Translations under genes and position numbers: made by a program
Notes under the pieces: model-generated
Told to the model about the DNA's origin: nothing
The model's input: the letters and a program-made list of their open reading frames with translations, nothing else
Database searches by the model: none
Assembly: GCA_965653225.1 (NCBI GenBank)
Contig: CBFGZI010000018.1
Coordinates: 1-44,928, forward strand
DNA: 44,928 bases
Source: JALZDI01 sp965653225
Lineage (GTDB): Bacteria; Actinomycetota; Actinomycetes; Propionibacteriales; Nocardioidaceae
Direction: 5' to 3'
Shown here: piece after piece, positions 23,379 to 31,379 of the stretch
How positions within the stretch are numbered: position 1 is the stretch's first letter
Layout: every line of letters starts with the position of its first letter

Positions 23379-24197
23379 ATGGCACGGCTGGTCGAGATCG
23401 AGGACCCGCGCGACCCGCGGCTCGCCGACTACGTCGACCTGCGCGACGTCTCGCTGCGCAAGAGCCTCGAGGCTGAGCACGGCTTGTTCATCGCCGAGGG
23501 GGAGAAGGTCGTCCGGCGAGCGGTCGAGTCCGGCCACGACGTGCGCTCGTTCCTGATGGCGCCACGCTGGCTGGACGGCCTGTCCGACGTGCTCGACGCC
23601 GTCGGCGAGGCACCCTGCTACGTGGTCAGCGAGGCCGTGGCCGAGTCGGTGACCGGCTTCCACGTGCACCGCGGCGCGCTGGCGTCGCTGCACCGCAAGC
23701 CGCTGCCCGGCGTCGACGACGTGCTCGCCGGCGCACGGTCGGTGGTGGTGCTGGAGGACATCGTCGACCACACCAACGTGGGCGCCGTGCTGCGCACCGC
23801 GGCGGCCCTCGGCATCGACGCGGTCCTGCTCTCACCGAGGTGCGCCGACCCGCTCTACCGGCGCGCGGTCAAGGTGGGCATGGGCGCGGTCTTCAGCCTG
23901 CCTTACGCCAGGATCGACGACTGGTACGGCGGGCTGCACTCGCTGCGGGACAAGGGGTTCACTGTCGTCGCGTTGACGCCGGACGCGGACGCGGTGCCGC
24001 TGGAGCGGGCCGTACACGCAGCTGCGGCCGAACGGGTGGCACTCGTCCTCGGCTCGGAGGGACACGGGCTGACACCGCGGTGGCTCGCGTCCGCCGACGT
24101 ACGCGCCCGGATCCCGATGTCGGCGGGTGTGGACTCCCTCAACATCGCGGCGGCAGCGGCGATCGCCTGCTACGTGGTGGCCTCGTCGCGGCCGTGA
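23379..24197 (+). CDS. TrmH/SpoU-family RNA 2'-O-methyltransferase
   Basis: The 272-residue protein has an N-terminal substrate-binding part (LFIAEGEKVVRRAVES) and a SPOUT domain with the three family motifs: DHTNVGAVLRTAAALGIDAV near 127, VALVLGSEGHGLTP near 222, and IPMSAGVDSLNIAAAAAIACY near 246. It should methylate a ribose in tRNA or rRNA using SAM; the target site is not predictable. It begins 22 bp after the CysG-like gene and may be co-transcribed with it, though functionally unrelated. Its 3' end overlaps the convergent phosphatase gene by 28 bp. Confidence 0.9.
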   Translation: MARLVEIEDPRDPRLADYVDLRDVSLRKSLEAEHGLFIAEGEKVVRRAVESGHDVRSFLMAPRWLDGLSDVLDAVGEAPCYVVSEAVAESVTGFHVHRGALASLHRKPLPGVDDVLAGARSVVVLEDIVDHTNVGAVLRTAAALGIDAVLLSPRCADPLYRRAVKVGMGAVFSLPYARIDDWYGGLHSLRDKGFTVVALTPDADAVPLERAVHAAAAERVALVLGSEGHGLTPRWLASADVRARIPMSAGVDSLNIAAAAAIACYVVASSRP

Positions 24198-25753
24198 TGC
24201 GTCGCCCCGACGCCGATGTGAACTCGGGGGCGTGAGGTGAGGACCAGGGTCGCGTCATCGTCGAGGCGCGTGGCGCCGAAGTCGTGCACGCTGTCCATGA
24301 CCCGGTCGGCAAGCGCCTCCACGTCGGTGCTCGGAGCCGAGCGCAGGGTCTGGCGCAGTCGATCCTCGCCGTACTCCTCACTGCGGTCGCTACGCGCCTC
24401 GATGATGCCGTCGGTGTAGACGACCAGCACCTCGTCGGGGTTCAGCGTCATCTCGACCGTCTCCCAGCGCATCCCCGGAAGGTCGCTGAACAGCGGACCC
24501 GTCGGCGGCAGCTCCTGCAGGCCGCGCGGCCCGAGCAGCAGCGCCGGAGGATGCCCGGCGTTGGCGTACAGGCACCGCCCGGTGGCCGCGTTGACCTCGT
24601 AGATCACACAGGTCGCGAACCACTCGTCGGTCTCGCCGATCTGGCCGGCGACCCAGTGCAGCGCGTCGGCCGGGTCCAGCTCGAGCTTGAGCGCGGGCAC
24701 CAGGAGGTGCTTGAGCAGCAGCGCACGCAGGCCGGCCTCGGCGCCGTGGCCGGACACGTCCACCACGATCACGCCGATCCGGTACTCGTCCAGCCGGATG
24801 GTCTCCATCCAGTCCCCGGCCAGCACGCCCTCGGCCGGCTCGAACCGGCTGGCCATGCGCAGGCCGGTCGGCAGCTTGACCGACGGGCTGACCAGCTCCG
24901 ACCGGATGCCCATCACCAGCGGTGCGTCCTGCTCCAGGCCCTCCAGGGCTCGTCGGGTCTCCTCGAGCTCGCCGAGAATCCGCCGCCGCATGGACTCCAC
25001 GTCGCGGCCCAGGCGCTCGATCTCCTCGGGTCCCGAGGGCTCGATCGGGTGGTCCAGCCGGCCACGGGCGACGCGCCTGACCTGCGCGGTCAGCTCCCCG
25101 ATCGGGCGGGTCAGCCAGCTGCGGATGAACAGCCCGGAGGCGAGCACGAAGATCAGCCCGAGCACGGAGAACACGAACAGCCGCTGGTTCAGCGCCTTCC
25201 CGGCCGTCCGGGCTCGTTTCTCGCTCTGCGCCAGCTGGACGTCGATGGCGTGACCGAGCTTCTCCCCCCGGATGCGCAGCACGTTGAACAGCTGCTGGTC
25301 GCGGTCGCGGATCAGCCGCACCGCATGCGCCCGGTCTCCCGCTCGGGTCGCCGCGATCACCGGCTCGGCGACCTGTTGGTGCCAGCGAGTCGCCTGGTTC
25401 TCCACGCCACGCACCAGCTTCTGCAGCGCGGGATCGTTACGCAGCCCTGCGTGCAGCTTGGTGACGTAGCGGCCCTCCTGACGCTGACGCTTCTCGTACA
25501 CGCGCAGCAGTCGCTCGTCGTGGGTGAGGGCGAAGCCGCGTACGGAGTTCTGCTGGTCCACCAGGCCGGAGACCAGCCGCTCGGGGTACTCCTCCACCGG
25601 TCGCAGGCGCGACACCACGCCTTGCTCGGCCTCGAGCCGTGCGTTGTACGCCGCCCCCAGCGCGGCATCGGCGATCAGCAGCACAGCCAGGCTCATGAGC
25701 AGCGCGAACACCCGCCACCGCAGCGGCAGGGACCCGGACCACCGCGTGCGCAC
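24170..25753 (-). CDS. Membrane-bound HAMP/SpoIIE-type PP2C serine phosphatase
   Basis: The 527-residue protein starts with a transmembrane segment (VFALLMSLAVLLIADAALG), followed by an extracytoplasmic helical sensor region of about 150 residues, similar to CHASE3-type four-helix bundles. A second membrane segment (FVFSVLGLIFVLASGLF, about 205-225), a HAMP domain (LTRPIGELTAQVRRVARGRL) and a C-terminal SpoIIE/PP2C domain with VIVVDVSGHGAEAG and LVVYTDGIIEA follow. Such proteins dephosphorylate anti-sigma-factor antagonists in partner-switching pathways. The signal is unknown, and no sigma, anti-sigma or antagonist gene is near. It begins 9 bp after def on the same strand. The start codon is GTG. 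Confidence 0.88.
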   Translation of the reverse strand: MRTRWSGSLPLRWRVFALLMSLAVLLIADAALGAAYNARLEAEQGVVSRLRPVEEYPERLVSGLVDQQNSVRGFALTHDERLLRVYEKRQRQEGRYVTKLHAGLRNDPALQKLVRGVENQATRWHQQVAEPVIAATRAGDRAHAVRLIRDRDQQLFNVLRIRGEKLGHAIDVQLAQSEKRARTAGKALNQRLFVFSVLGLIFVLASGLFIRSWLTRPIGELTAQVRRVARGRLDHPIEPSGPEEIERLGRDVESMRRRILGELEETRRALEGLEQDAPLVMGIRSELVSPSVKLPTGLRMASRFEPAEGVLAGDWMETIRLDEYRIGVIVVDVSGHGAEAGLRALLLKHLLVPALKLELDPADALHWVAGQIGETDEWFATCVIYEVNAATGRCLYANAGHPPALLLGPRGLQELPPTGPLFSDLPGMRWETVEMTLNPDEVLVVYTDGIIEARSDRSEEYGEDRLRQTLRSAPSTDVEALADRVMDSVHDFGATRLDDDATLVLTSRPRVHIGVGATHHGRDEATT

Positions 25754-25762
25754 CCGTCCAGG

Positions 25763-26332
25763 CTACTCCGAGGTGGCCGGCCACCCGGCGGGGAAGTATG
25801 CCGCATTCTTCTCGGCCTCGCTGAACAGCTTCTTGCGTGACCGCCTGCCCAGCCGGTCCGCGAACACGGTGCCGTGCACATGGTCGGTCTCGTGCTGCAG
25901 GCAGCGCGCCAGCAGGCCGTCACCGGCGTACTCGACCGGCCGGCCGTGCTGGTCGACCCCCCGCACGGTCGCGAAGTCGGGCCGTGCGCAGGCCACGAAC
26001 GCACCAGGTAACGACAAACAGCCCTCGTCGTCCTCGTCGAGGCGACGTTCGGGCCCCTCGAGCACCTCGACCACCGGGTTGCACACCACGCCGTGATGGC
26101 GTGTGCCGTCTTTGTCCGGACAGTCGAACACGAAGATCTTGGCGTCTGCACCGATCTGGTTGGCCGCGAGCCCCACCCCGTCGGCGGCGCGCATCGTGGC
26201 GACCATGTCGGCGACCAGGTCGTGCAGCTTCTCGTCGAAGTCCTCGACGTCGCGCAGCTCTCGGTGCATCACCGGCTCACCCCAGCGGGTGATCGGGCGG
26301 ATGGTGCCGCCCTCGGGCAGGGTGCTCGACAA
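25763..26332 (-). CDS. def: Peptide deformylase
   Basis: The enzyme removes the formyl group from the N-terminal methionine of new proteins. All three motifs are intact: GVGLAANQIG near 53, EGCLSLPG near 102 with the metal-binding Cys, and QHETDHVHG near 145 with the two metal-binding His and catalytic Glu. It has 189 residues. The start appears to be TTG, with GGAGG nine bases upstream; a later start would still leave the motifs intact. It lies between DUF2252 and the phosphatase in one minus-strand run with gaps of 18 and 9 bp. Confidence 0.93.
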   Translation of the reverse strand: MSSTLPEGGTIRPITRWGEPVMHRELRDVEDFDEKLHDLVADMVATMRAADGVGLAANQIGADAKIFVFDCPDKDGTRHHGVVCNPVVEVLEGPERRLDEDDEGCLSLPGAFVACARPDFATVRGVDQHGRPVEYAGDGLLARCLQHETDHVHGTVFADRLGRRSRKKLFSEAEKNAAYFPAGWPATSE

Positions 26333-26350
26333 GTGGTGGTGCCTCCGCCC

Positions 26351-27664
26351 TCAGGTGGCCGAGAGGTCGGCGATCGCTCCCTCGCGGAACGCGTCGACGA
26401 ACAACGCGTGGTCGCGACGCGCGGTGGCCGCGTAGCCGACGCCGAACTCGACGATCTCGTCGATGAACTCCTCGACTCGCCCGTCGATGACCCCGGCGAT
26501 CGCCTCCTCGGTCTGGAACTCGACCAGCGTCTGCTCGCTGTCCTCGTCGGCGGCGCAGTGGATCTTCGCGGTCGCGTGCCCGAGGTCGTCGAGGACGGGT
26601 GCGATCTGGTCGGGCTCGGTGAGGTTGTCCCAGTCGAGGTCGTTCTCGTACGGCGACAGCTGCGACACGACGAACCCCCGCCCGTCGAGCTCGGTGTAGC
26701 CGAGGTAGGGGTCGGCGTGCACCTGCAGGGCGCGCTGGCTGGTCACGGTGCGGTGACCGTCGTGCTGGAAGTAGTCGCGCACCCGCTGGTCTGTGACGAC
26801 CCGGCTGGGGGCGGCGACGTTGCCGAGCTTCATCGACAGCACGACGTCGTTCTCCAGCGCCTGGTTGAAGCCTTCGATCAGCACGCTGTAGGCGGGCAGC
26901 CCGGCGCTGCCGATGCCGAAGCCGCTCCGTCCGACCACGTCCTTGACGTGGTAGAAGATCTCGCGCGGGTGCTTCTTGTGCTCGGGGATGGTGCCGAGGT
27001 AGGCGGCATAGGCCTCCATCACCCTGTCGCGCTCGTCGTCGTCCAGCCGGCGGGCGGTGGGGCCGTCTGTGAACCGGCGCTCCCGCCGGTGGATCTCCGT
27101 CGTCTTGTCCAGGAGCGCGATGCGGGTGGACAGCTTCGCCTCCTGCAGGATCTCGTGGATCGCGCCCTTGGTGTTGTCGAGGCGGAGGGCGAAGTCCTGG
27201 TCGTCGTCGCTGTCGACGTAGTGCTGGACCTGCTCGACGTAGGCCCGGAGGTAGCCGCGTGCCAGGTCGCGCACGGCTTGCTCCGGCAGCGCCTTCTGCC
27301 AGCCCATCAGCGCCAGGCTGGCGACGAACCGCCGCAGGTCCCAGGAGAAGTGGCCGACGTAGGCCTCGTCGAAGTCGTTGATGTCGAAGACCAGTGTGCC
27401 CTCGCTGTTCATGTAGGTGCCGAAGTTCTCGGCGTGCAGGTCGCCGTGGATCCACACCCGCGACGAGCGCTCGTCGGCCCACGGGTCGTCGAGGTCGGCC
27501 ATGTCGGCGTAGAACAGGCAGGCGCTGCCCCGGTAGAACGCGAACGGGTCGGCTGCCATCTTGCGGAACTTGGTGCGGAACCCGGCGGGGTCCGCCTGCA
27601 TCAGCTCGTCGAAGGCGTCCACCAGCACGCCGACGATCGTCGACGTACGTTCCTTCTCGGACAT
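26351..27664 (-). CDS. DUF2252 family protein (kinase-like fold)
   Basis: The 437-residue protein shows the DUF2252 hallmarks: MAADPFAFYRGSACLFYADM near 36, VWIHGDLHAENFGTY near 71 and VFDINDFDEAYVGHFSWDL near 90. The last two resemble the catalytic and metal-binding loops of aminoglycoside/choline kinase folds. GRSGFGIGSAGLPAYSVLIEG follows later. The substrate and activity are not established. The frame is open far upstream, but the ATG at 27664 has GGAGG eight bases before it and begins with a normal N terminus. It diverges from the OpuC-type importer and heads the def operon. Confidence 0.85.
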   Translation of the reverse strand: MSEKERTSTIVGVLVDAFDELMQADPAGFRTKFRKMAADPFAFYRGSACLFYADMADLDDPWADERSSRVWIHGDLHAENFGTYMNSEGTLVFDINDFDEAYVGHFSWDLRRFVASLALMGWQKALPEQAVRDLARGYLRAYVEQVQHYVDSDDDQDFALRLDNTKGAIHEILQEAKLSTRIALLDKTTEIHRRERRFTDGPTARRLDDDERDRVMEAYAAYLGTIPEHKKHPREIFYHVKDVVGRSGFGIGSAGLPAYSVLIEGFNQALENDVVLSMKLGNVAAPSRVVTDQRVRDYFQHDGHRTVTSQRALQVHADPYLGYTELDGRGFVVSQLSPYENDLDWDNLTEPDQIAPVLDDLGHATAKIHCAADEDSEQTLVEFQTEEAIAGVIDGRVEEFIDEIVEFGVGYAATARRDHALFVDAFREGAIADLSAT

Positions 27665-27799
27665 CACGTGCACCTCCAACGGCTGAGCCGGGCCTGTTCC
27701 GGGGTCGTTCCCGGGCGGTCCCGGCGATCGCACACACCATACGGTCTGCCCGGTTACTACGATCGGAGGCACTGTGCCCACCGGACCCGAGGACAGCCC

Positions 27800-28777
27800 G
27801 TGATCGAGTTCCGACATGTGACCAAGCGATTCGACGAGGCCACGGTGGCTGTCGACGACCTCAGCCTGGTCGCGCCCACCCACGAGATCACCGTGCTCGT
27901 GGGGCCGTCCGGCTGCGGCAAGACGACCTCGCTGCGGATGGTCAACCGGATGGTCGACCCGACCGAGGGCCAGATCCTGGTGGACGGCGAGGACATCCAC
28001 GCTCTCGACGCCGTCCGGCTGCGGCGGGGGATCGGCTACGTGATCCAGCACGCGGGCCTGTTCCCGCACAAGACCGTGGCCGACAACATCGCCACAGTGC
28101 CCAGGCTGCTCGGCTGGTCGCGCGACGACGCCCGCAAGCGCGCGATGGAGCTCATCGAGCAGGTCGGGCTCGAGGCGCAGTACGCCGACCGCTACCCCGC
28201 ACAGCTGTCCGGCGGTCAGCAGCAGCGCGTCGGGGTGGCGCGCGCGCTGGCCGCCGACCCGCCGTTCATGCTGATGGACGAGCCGTTCAGTGCCGTCGAC
28301 CCCGTCGTACGCGCCCAGCTGCAGGACGAGTTCCTGCGACTGCAGCGCGACCTCGGCAAGACCATCATGTTCGTGACCCACGACATCGACGAGGCGATCA
28401 AGCTCGGCGACAACATCGCCGTGCTGCGCGTCGGTGGCCGGCTGGCGCAGTTCGACACACCGGCCGGCCTGCTGGCCGAGCCTGCCGACGACTTCGTGGC
28501 CAGGTTCATCGGGCGGGACCGTGGCTACCGGGCGCTGTCGTTCGTGCCCGGTGACGAGCTGCGAATCCAGCCGCTGCCAGAGGGCGCCGAGCTCGACACG
28601 TCGTACCCCTACCACCGCGGCGGGCCGCTGAAGGCGGCACTCGACGCCACGCTGACCTCCTCGGACGGACGTGCGGTCGTCGTGGACGAGAACGACACCC
28701 CGGTGGGGATGATCGAGCACCACGACGTGCTCGCCGCCGTCAAGCGATCCGAGGCCCGGAGCGGGGACCCCGCGTGA
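27800..28777 (+). CDS. opuCA: Osmoprotectant ABC transporter ATP-binding protein (OpuCA/ProV-like)
   Basis: The 325-residue ATPase has Walker A GPSGCGKTT at about 36-44, Q-loop VIQHAGLFPHKTV, signature LSGGQQQRVGVARALA and Walker B FMLMDEPFSAVDP. The C-terminal part contains a single CBS-like segment (AVVVDENDTPVGMIEHHDVLAAV), as in glycine betaine importers, where it senses ionic strength. The GTG at 27800 follows GAGGA by about seven bases. It leads a four-gene operon with two permeases and a binding lipoprotein. Confidence 0.9.
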   Translation: MIEFRHVTKRFDEATVAVDDLSLVAPTHEITVLVGPSGCGKTTSLRMVNRMVDPTEGQILVDGEDIHALDAVRLRRGIGYVIQHAGLFPHKTVADNIATVPRLLGWSRDDARKRAMELIEQVGLEAQYADRYPAQLSGGQQQRVGVARALAADPPFMLMDEPFSAVDPVVRAQLQDEFLRLQRDLGKTIMFVTHDIDEAIKLGDNIAVLRVGGRLAQFDTPAGLLAEPADDFVARFIGRDRGYRALSFVPGDELRIQPLPEGAELDTSYPYHRGGPLKAALDATLTSSDGRAVVVDENDTPVGMIEHHDVLAAVKRSEARSGDPA

Positions 28778-29430
28778 ACGAGCTCATCGAGTACATCTCC
28801 GACAGCTGGGACACGATCCTCGCCGCCCTCGGCGAGCACGTCTTCCTGTCGGTCGTCCCGGTCGCGCTGGGCCTGTGCTGTGCGCTCCCGCTCGGCTGGT
28901 GGGCGGCCCGCCGCCCGGCGCTGAGCTCGTTCCTGCTGTCGATGGGCGGGGTCGCGTACTCGATCCCGTCGATCGCGCTGTTCGTCCTGCTCCCGCTGGT
29001 GTTCGGCTACCAGATCATCAGCTACATCAACATCATCGTCGCCCTGACGATCTACTCGGCGGCGCTGCTCATCCGCAACGTGATCGACGGCCTGGAGTCG
29101 GTGCCCGACGACGTACGCCTGTCGGCGACGGCACTGGGCTACGGGCGTTTCAGCCGCCTGCTGGGCGTGGAGCTCCCGGTGGCCGTGCCGGTCATCACCG
29201 CGGGCCTGAGGGTGGTCACGGTCACCAACGTCAGCATGGTCAGCGTCGGCGCGCTGATCGGGATCGGTGGTCTCGGGGACCTGTTCTTCGAAGGGCTGCG
29301 CAGTGACTTCATGGCGCCGATCGTGGTGGGCCTCGTGCTGTCGGTGCTGCTGGCGCTGACGCTCGACGGGTTGCTGGTGCTGGGCCAACGGTGGCTCACG
29401 CCGTGGGTGCGCGTGAGGGCGGCGCGATGA
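28774..29430 (+). CDS. opuCB: Osmoprotectant ABC transporter permease 1
   Basis: The 218-residue inner-membrane protein has five to six hydrophobic segments and the typical binding-protein-dependent permease loop, DDVRLSATALGYGRFSRLLGVELPVAVPVITAG, which docks on the ATPase. The N-terminal HVFLSVVPVALGLCCALPLGWWAAR is characteristic of OpuCB-like subunits. It starts with GTG inside the stop of the ATPase gene (4-base overlap) and in turn overlaps the second permease. Confidence 0.88.
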   Translation: MNELIEYISDSWDTILAALGEHVFLSVVPVALGLCCALPLGWWAARRPALSSFLLSMGGVAYSIPSIALFVLLPLVFGYQIISYINIIVALTIYSAALLIRNVIDGLESVPDDVRLSATALGYGRFSRLLGVELPVAVPVITAGLRVVTVTNVSMVSVGALIGIGGLGDLFFEGLRSDFMAPIVVGLVLSVLLALTLDGLLVLGQRWLTPWVRVRAAR

Positions 29431-30140
29431 GCGCGGGAACCGGCAGCGGCAACATCGTGGCCGGCTTCGTCGACTACGTCAGCGACCCGAGCACCTGGAC
29501 CGGCGACAGCGGGCTGCTGGCGCGGATAGCCGAGCACGCCGAGTACACCGTCTTCGCCCTCGCCCTTGCCGCGCTGGTCGCGCTCCCGGTGGGGCTGCTC
29601 ATCGGGCACACCAACCGCGGGTCGTTCCTGGCGCTCAACATCGCCAACGCCGCCCGTGCGCTGCCCTCGACCGGGCTGCTCATCTTCCTCGCCCTCGCGT
29701 TCGCGATCGGGGTCCTCCCCGCGGTGGTGGCGCTGGTGGTCCTCGGCGTGCCCCCGATCCTGGCCTCCACCTACGCCGGCATCCGCAACGTCGACCCCGA
29801 CGTCGTCGACGCCGCCGTCGGCATGGGGATGACGGGGCGTGAGGTCCTGTGGAAGGTCGAGGTGCCGAACGCGCTCCCGCTGATGTTCTCCGGGGTCCGG
29901 GCCGCCACGCTGCAGATCGTGAGCACGGCGACGATCGCGGCCGTCGTCGGCCTGGGCGGGCTTGGGCGGCCGCTGCTGGACAACCTCCAGCTGCGCAACT
30001 ACCCCGAGGCGATGACTGCCGCGCTGCTGGTGGCGGCCCTGGCGGTGGCGTTCGACCTTTTCTTCGCGGCCGTGACGCGTGGTGTCGTCTCGCCTGGTGT
30101 ACGCGGGCGTAGAGTCACAAGGTCACAGGGGCGAGAATGA
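29427..30140 (+). CDS. opuCD: Osmoprotectant ABC transporter permease 2
   Basis: The 237-residue permease has an N-terminal extension before its first membrane segment (AEYTVFALALAALVALPVGLLIG) and the coupling loop VDPDVVDAAVGMGMTGREVLWKVEVPNALPLMFSG. RAATLQIVSTATIAAVVGLGGLG is typical of the family. The ATG at 29427 overlaps the stop of permease 1. It pairs with permease 1 to form the heterodimeric channel. Confidence 0.88.
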   Translation: MSAGTGSGNIVAGFVDYVSDPSTWTGDSGLLARIAEHAEYTVFALALAALVALPVGLLIGHTNRGSFLALNIANAARALPSTGLLIFLALAFAIGVLPAVVALVVLGVPPILASTYAGIRNVDPDVVDAAVGMGMTGREVLWKVEVPNALPLMFSGVRAATLQIVSTATIAAVVGLGGLGRPLLDNLQLRNYPEAMTAALLVAALAVAFDLFFAAVTRGVVSPGVRGRRVTRSQGRE

Positions 30141-30153
30141 GGGCTCACCCGCG

Positions 30154-30190
30154 GGGCTGACCATCAGGGCTGACCATCAGGGCTGACCAC
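30154..30190. repeat. 13-bp tandem repeat before the binding-protein gene
   Basis: GGGCTGACCATCA occurs twice (30154-30166, 30167-30179) and a third, partial copy continues to about 30190. It lies in the 69-bp gap between permease 2 and the binding protein, just upstream of AGGAGGAAG. It may only reflect replication slippage, or it may lengthen the leader of the highly expressed binding-protein gene. Confidence 0.7.
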
Positions 30191-30209
30191 GTACCCATCA
30201 GGAGGAAGC

Positions 30210-31154
30210 GTGCCCACAACCCGACCGACCGCGCCTGCCCGGCTGGCGCGCCGTACCACCGCGCTCGCCAGTGCGCTGGTCGCCGCGGTGAGCATCGCCG
30301 GCTGCGGGCTGGCCCAGAGCGGTTCCTCCTCGCAGTCCCTGGACACGGTGGTGGTGGGCTCGGCCAACTTCACCGAGAGCATCCTGCTCGGCGAGATCTA
30401 CGCGCAGGCCCTCGAGGCCAAGGGCGTCGACGTCGACCAGCAGCCCAACATCGGCTCCCGCGAGGCCTACATGCAGGCGATCCAGGGCGACAACCCCTCG
30501 ATCAACGTGCTTCCGGAGTACCTCGGCTACCTGCTTGAGTACTACAACGACAAGATCCCCGACACCAGCGTCCCCGCGGTCCAGGCCCAGCTGAAGAAGG
30601 AGCTGCCCTCGACGCTCGACACCCTCGCGGTGTCCAAGGCCACCGACGAGGACGCGATCGTCGTCACCCAGAAGACGGCGAAGAAGTACGACCTGAAGAG
30701 CATCGCCGACCTCAAGCCGGTGGCCGGCCAGATGATGGCCGGTGGGAGCCCGGAGTTCCGCACGCGTCAGGCCGGTGTAGCGGGCATGCGCGACCAGTAC
30801 GGCGTTGAGTTCAAGGGCTACAAGACCCTCGACGCGGGTGGTCCGCTGTCCGAGGACGCGCTGATGTCCAACGAGATCCAGGTCAGCGACTTCTTCACGA
30901 CCCAAAGCGTGATCCAGGAGAAGAACCTCGTCGTGCTCGACGACCCGAAGGACATCATCCTTCCCGGCAACATCGTCCCCGTCATCCGCAAGGACGTGCC
31001 CGACCGCGCCAAGGTGGAGCAGACGCTCGACCAGATCTCGAAGGTGCTGACGACCGAGGAGCTGAGCCAGATGGTGGCCGCCGTCGACGAGCAGAAGCAG
31101 CCGATCGACAACGTGGCCGAGCAGTTCCTGAAGGAGCAGGGCCTCGCCGGGTGA
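30210..31154 (+). CDS. opuCC: Osmoprotectant-binding lipoprotein (OpuCC/OsmX-like)
   Basis: The 314-residue protein starts with an Arg-rich n-region, a hydrophobic core (ALASALVAAVSIAG) and a lipobox ending in Cys near residue 32, so it should be a membrane-anchored lipoprotein. The mature part has the choline/betaine-binding family start TVVVGSANFTESILLGEIYAQALE and NIGSREAYMQAIQGDNPSINVLPEYLGYLLEYY, followed by a second lobe. The GTG start has a strong AGGAGG. The likely ligand is glycine betaine, choline or carnitine; the sequence does not tell which. Confidence 0.88.
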   Translation: MPTTRPTAPARLARRTTALASALVAAVSIAGCGLAQSGSSSQSLDTVVVGSANFTESILLGEIYAQALEAKGVDVDQQPNIGSREAYMQAIQGDNPSINVLPEYLGYLLEYYNDKIPDTSVPAVQAQLKKELPSTLDTLAVSKATDEDAIVVTQKTAKKYDLKSIADLKPVAGQMMAGGSPEFRTRQAGVAGMRDQYGVEFKGYKTLDAGGPLSEDALMSNEIQVSDFFTTQSVIQEKNLVVLDDPKDIILPGNIVPVIRKDVPDRAKVEQTLDQISKVLTTEELSQMVAAVDEQKQPIDNVAEQFLKEQGLAG

Positions 31155-31212
31155 CCCGGTGGGCACCGTTGCGTCCACACCTCTCGGCTGAGCGGAACGG
31201 CGGCCCTGCGGC

Positions 31213-31311
31213 CCTCGGAGCGTCCTCGGAGCGTGCCGCTGAACCGCCCTCTGGGTGGCTTATGTGCGGGTTTGCACTGAGGTTTGCACTGGCACGTGAG
31301 CCAGCCCACGT
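31213..31311. repeat. Paired direct repeats and small dyad in the opuCC-fadE gap
   Basis: CCTCGGAGCGT is duplicated in tandem (31213-31223, 31224-31234), and GGTTTGCACT is repeated 12 bp apart (31269-31278, 31281-31290). ACGTG (31294-31298) faces CACGT (31307-31311). These lie in the 225-bp gap upstream of fadE24, just before the palindrome at 31321. The 12-bp-spaced pair could be a binding site; no terminator hairpin with a T-run is visible after opuCC. Confidence 0.5.
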
Positions 31312-31320
31312 GTCGCCAGG

Positions 31321-31337
31321 TGTAACTCCGAGTTACA
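31321..31337. promoter_or_regulatory. Perfect 17-bp palindrome, probable operator of the fadE24-fadE23 pair
   Basis: TGTAACT-CCG-AGTTACA is a perfect inverted repeat with 7-bp arms, 36 bp before the first fadE ATG; GGTTGACC follows at 31342. Size and symmetry fit a TetR- or GntR-type repressor of fatty-acid genes. The core GTAAC-N5-GTTAC reappears at 41029-41043. Confidence 0.7.
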
Positions 31338-31379
31338 TTTGGGGTTGACCTGTTCTCCGAGCACAGAACAAGGATGCGG

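Noticed and set aside
26277..28723. Very long minus-strand frames upstream of the DUF2252 start
   Set aside because: They extend through the divergent promoter and antisense to the ABC ATPase; the ATG at 27664 has a proper ribosome site.
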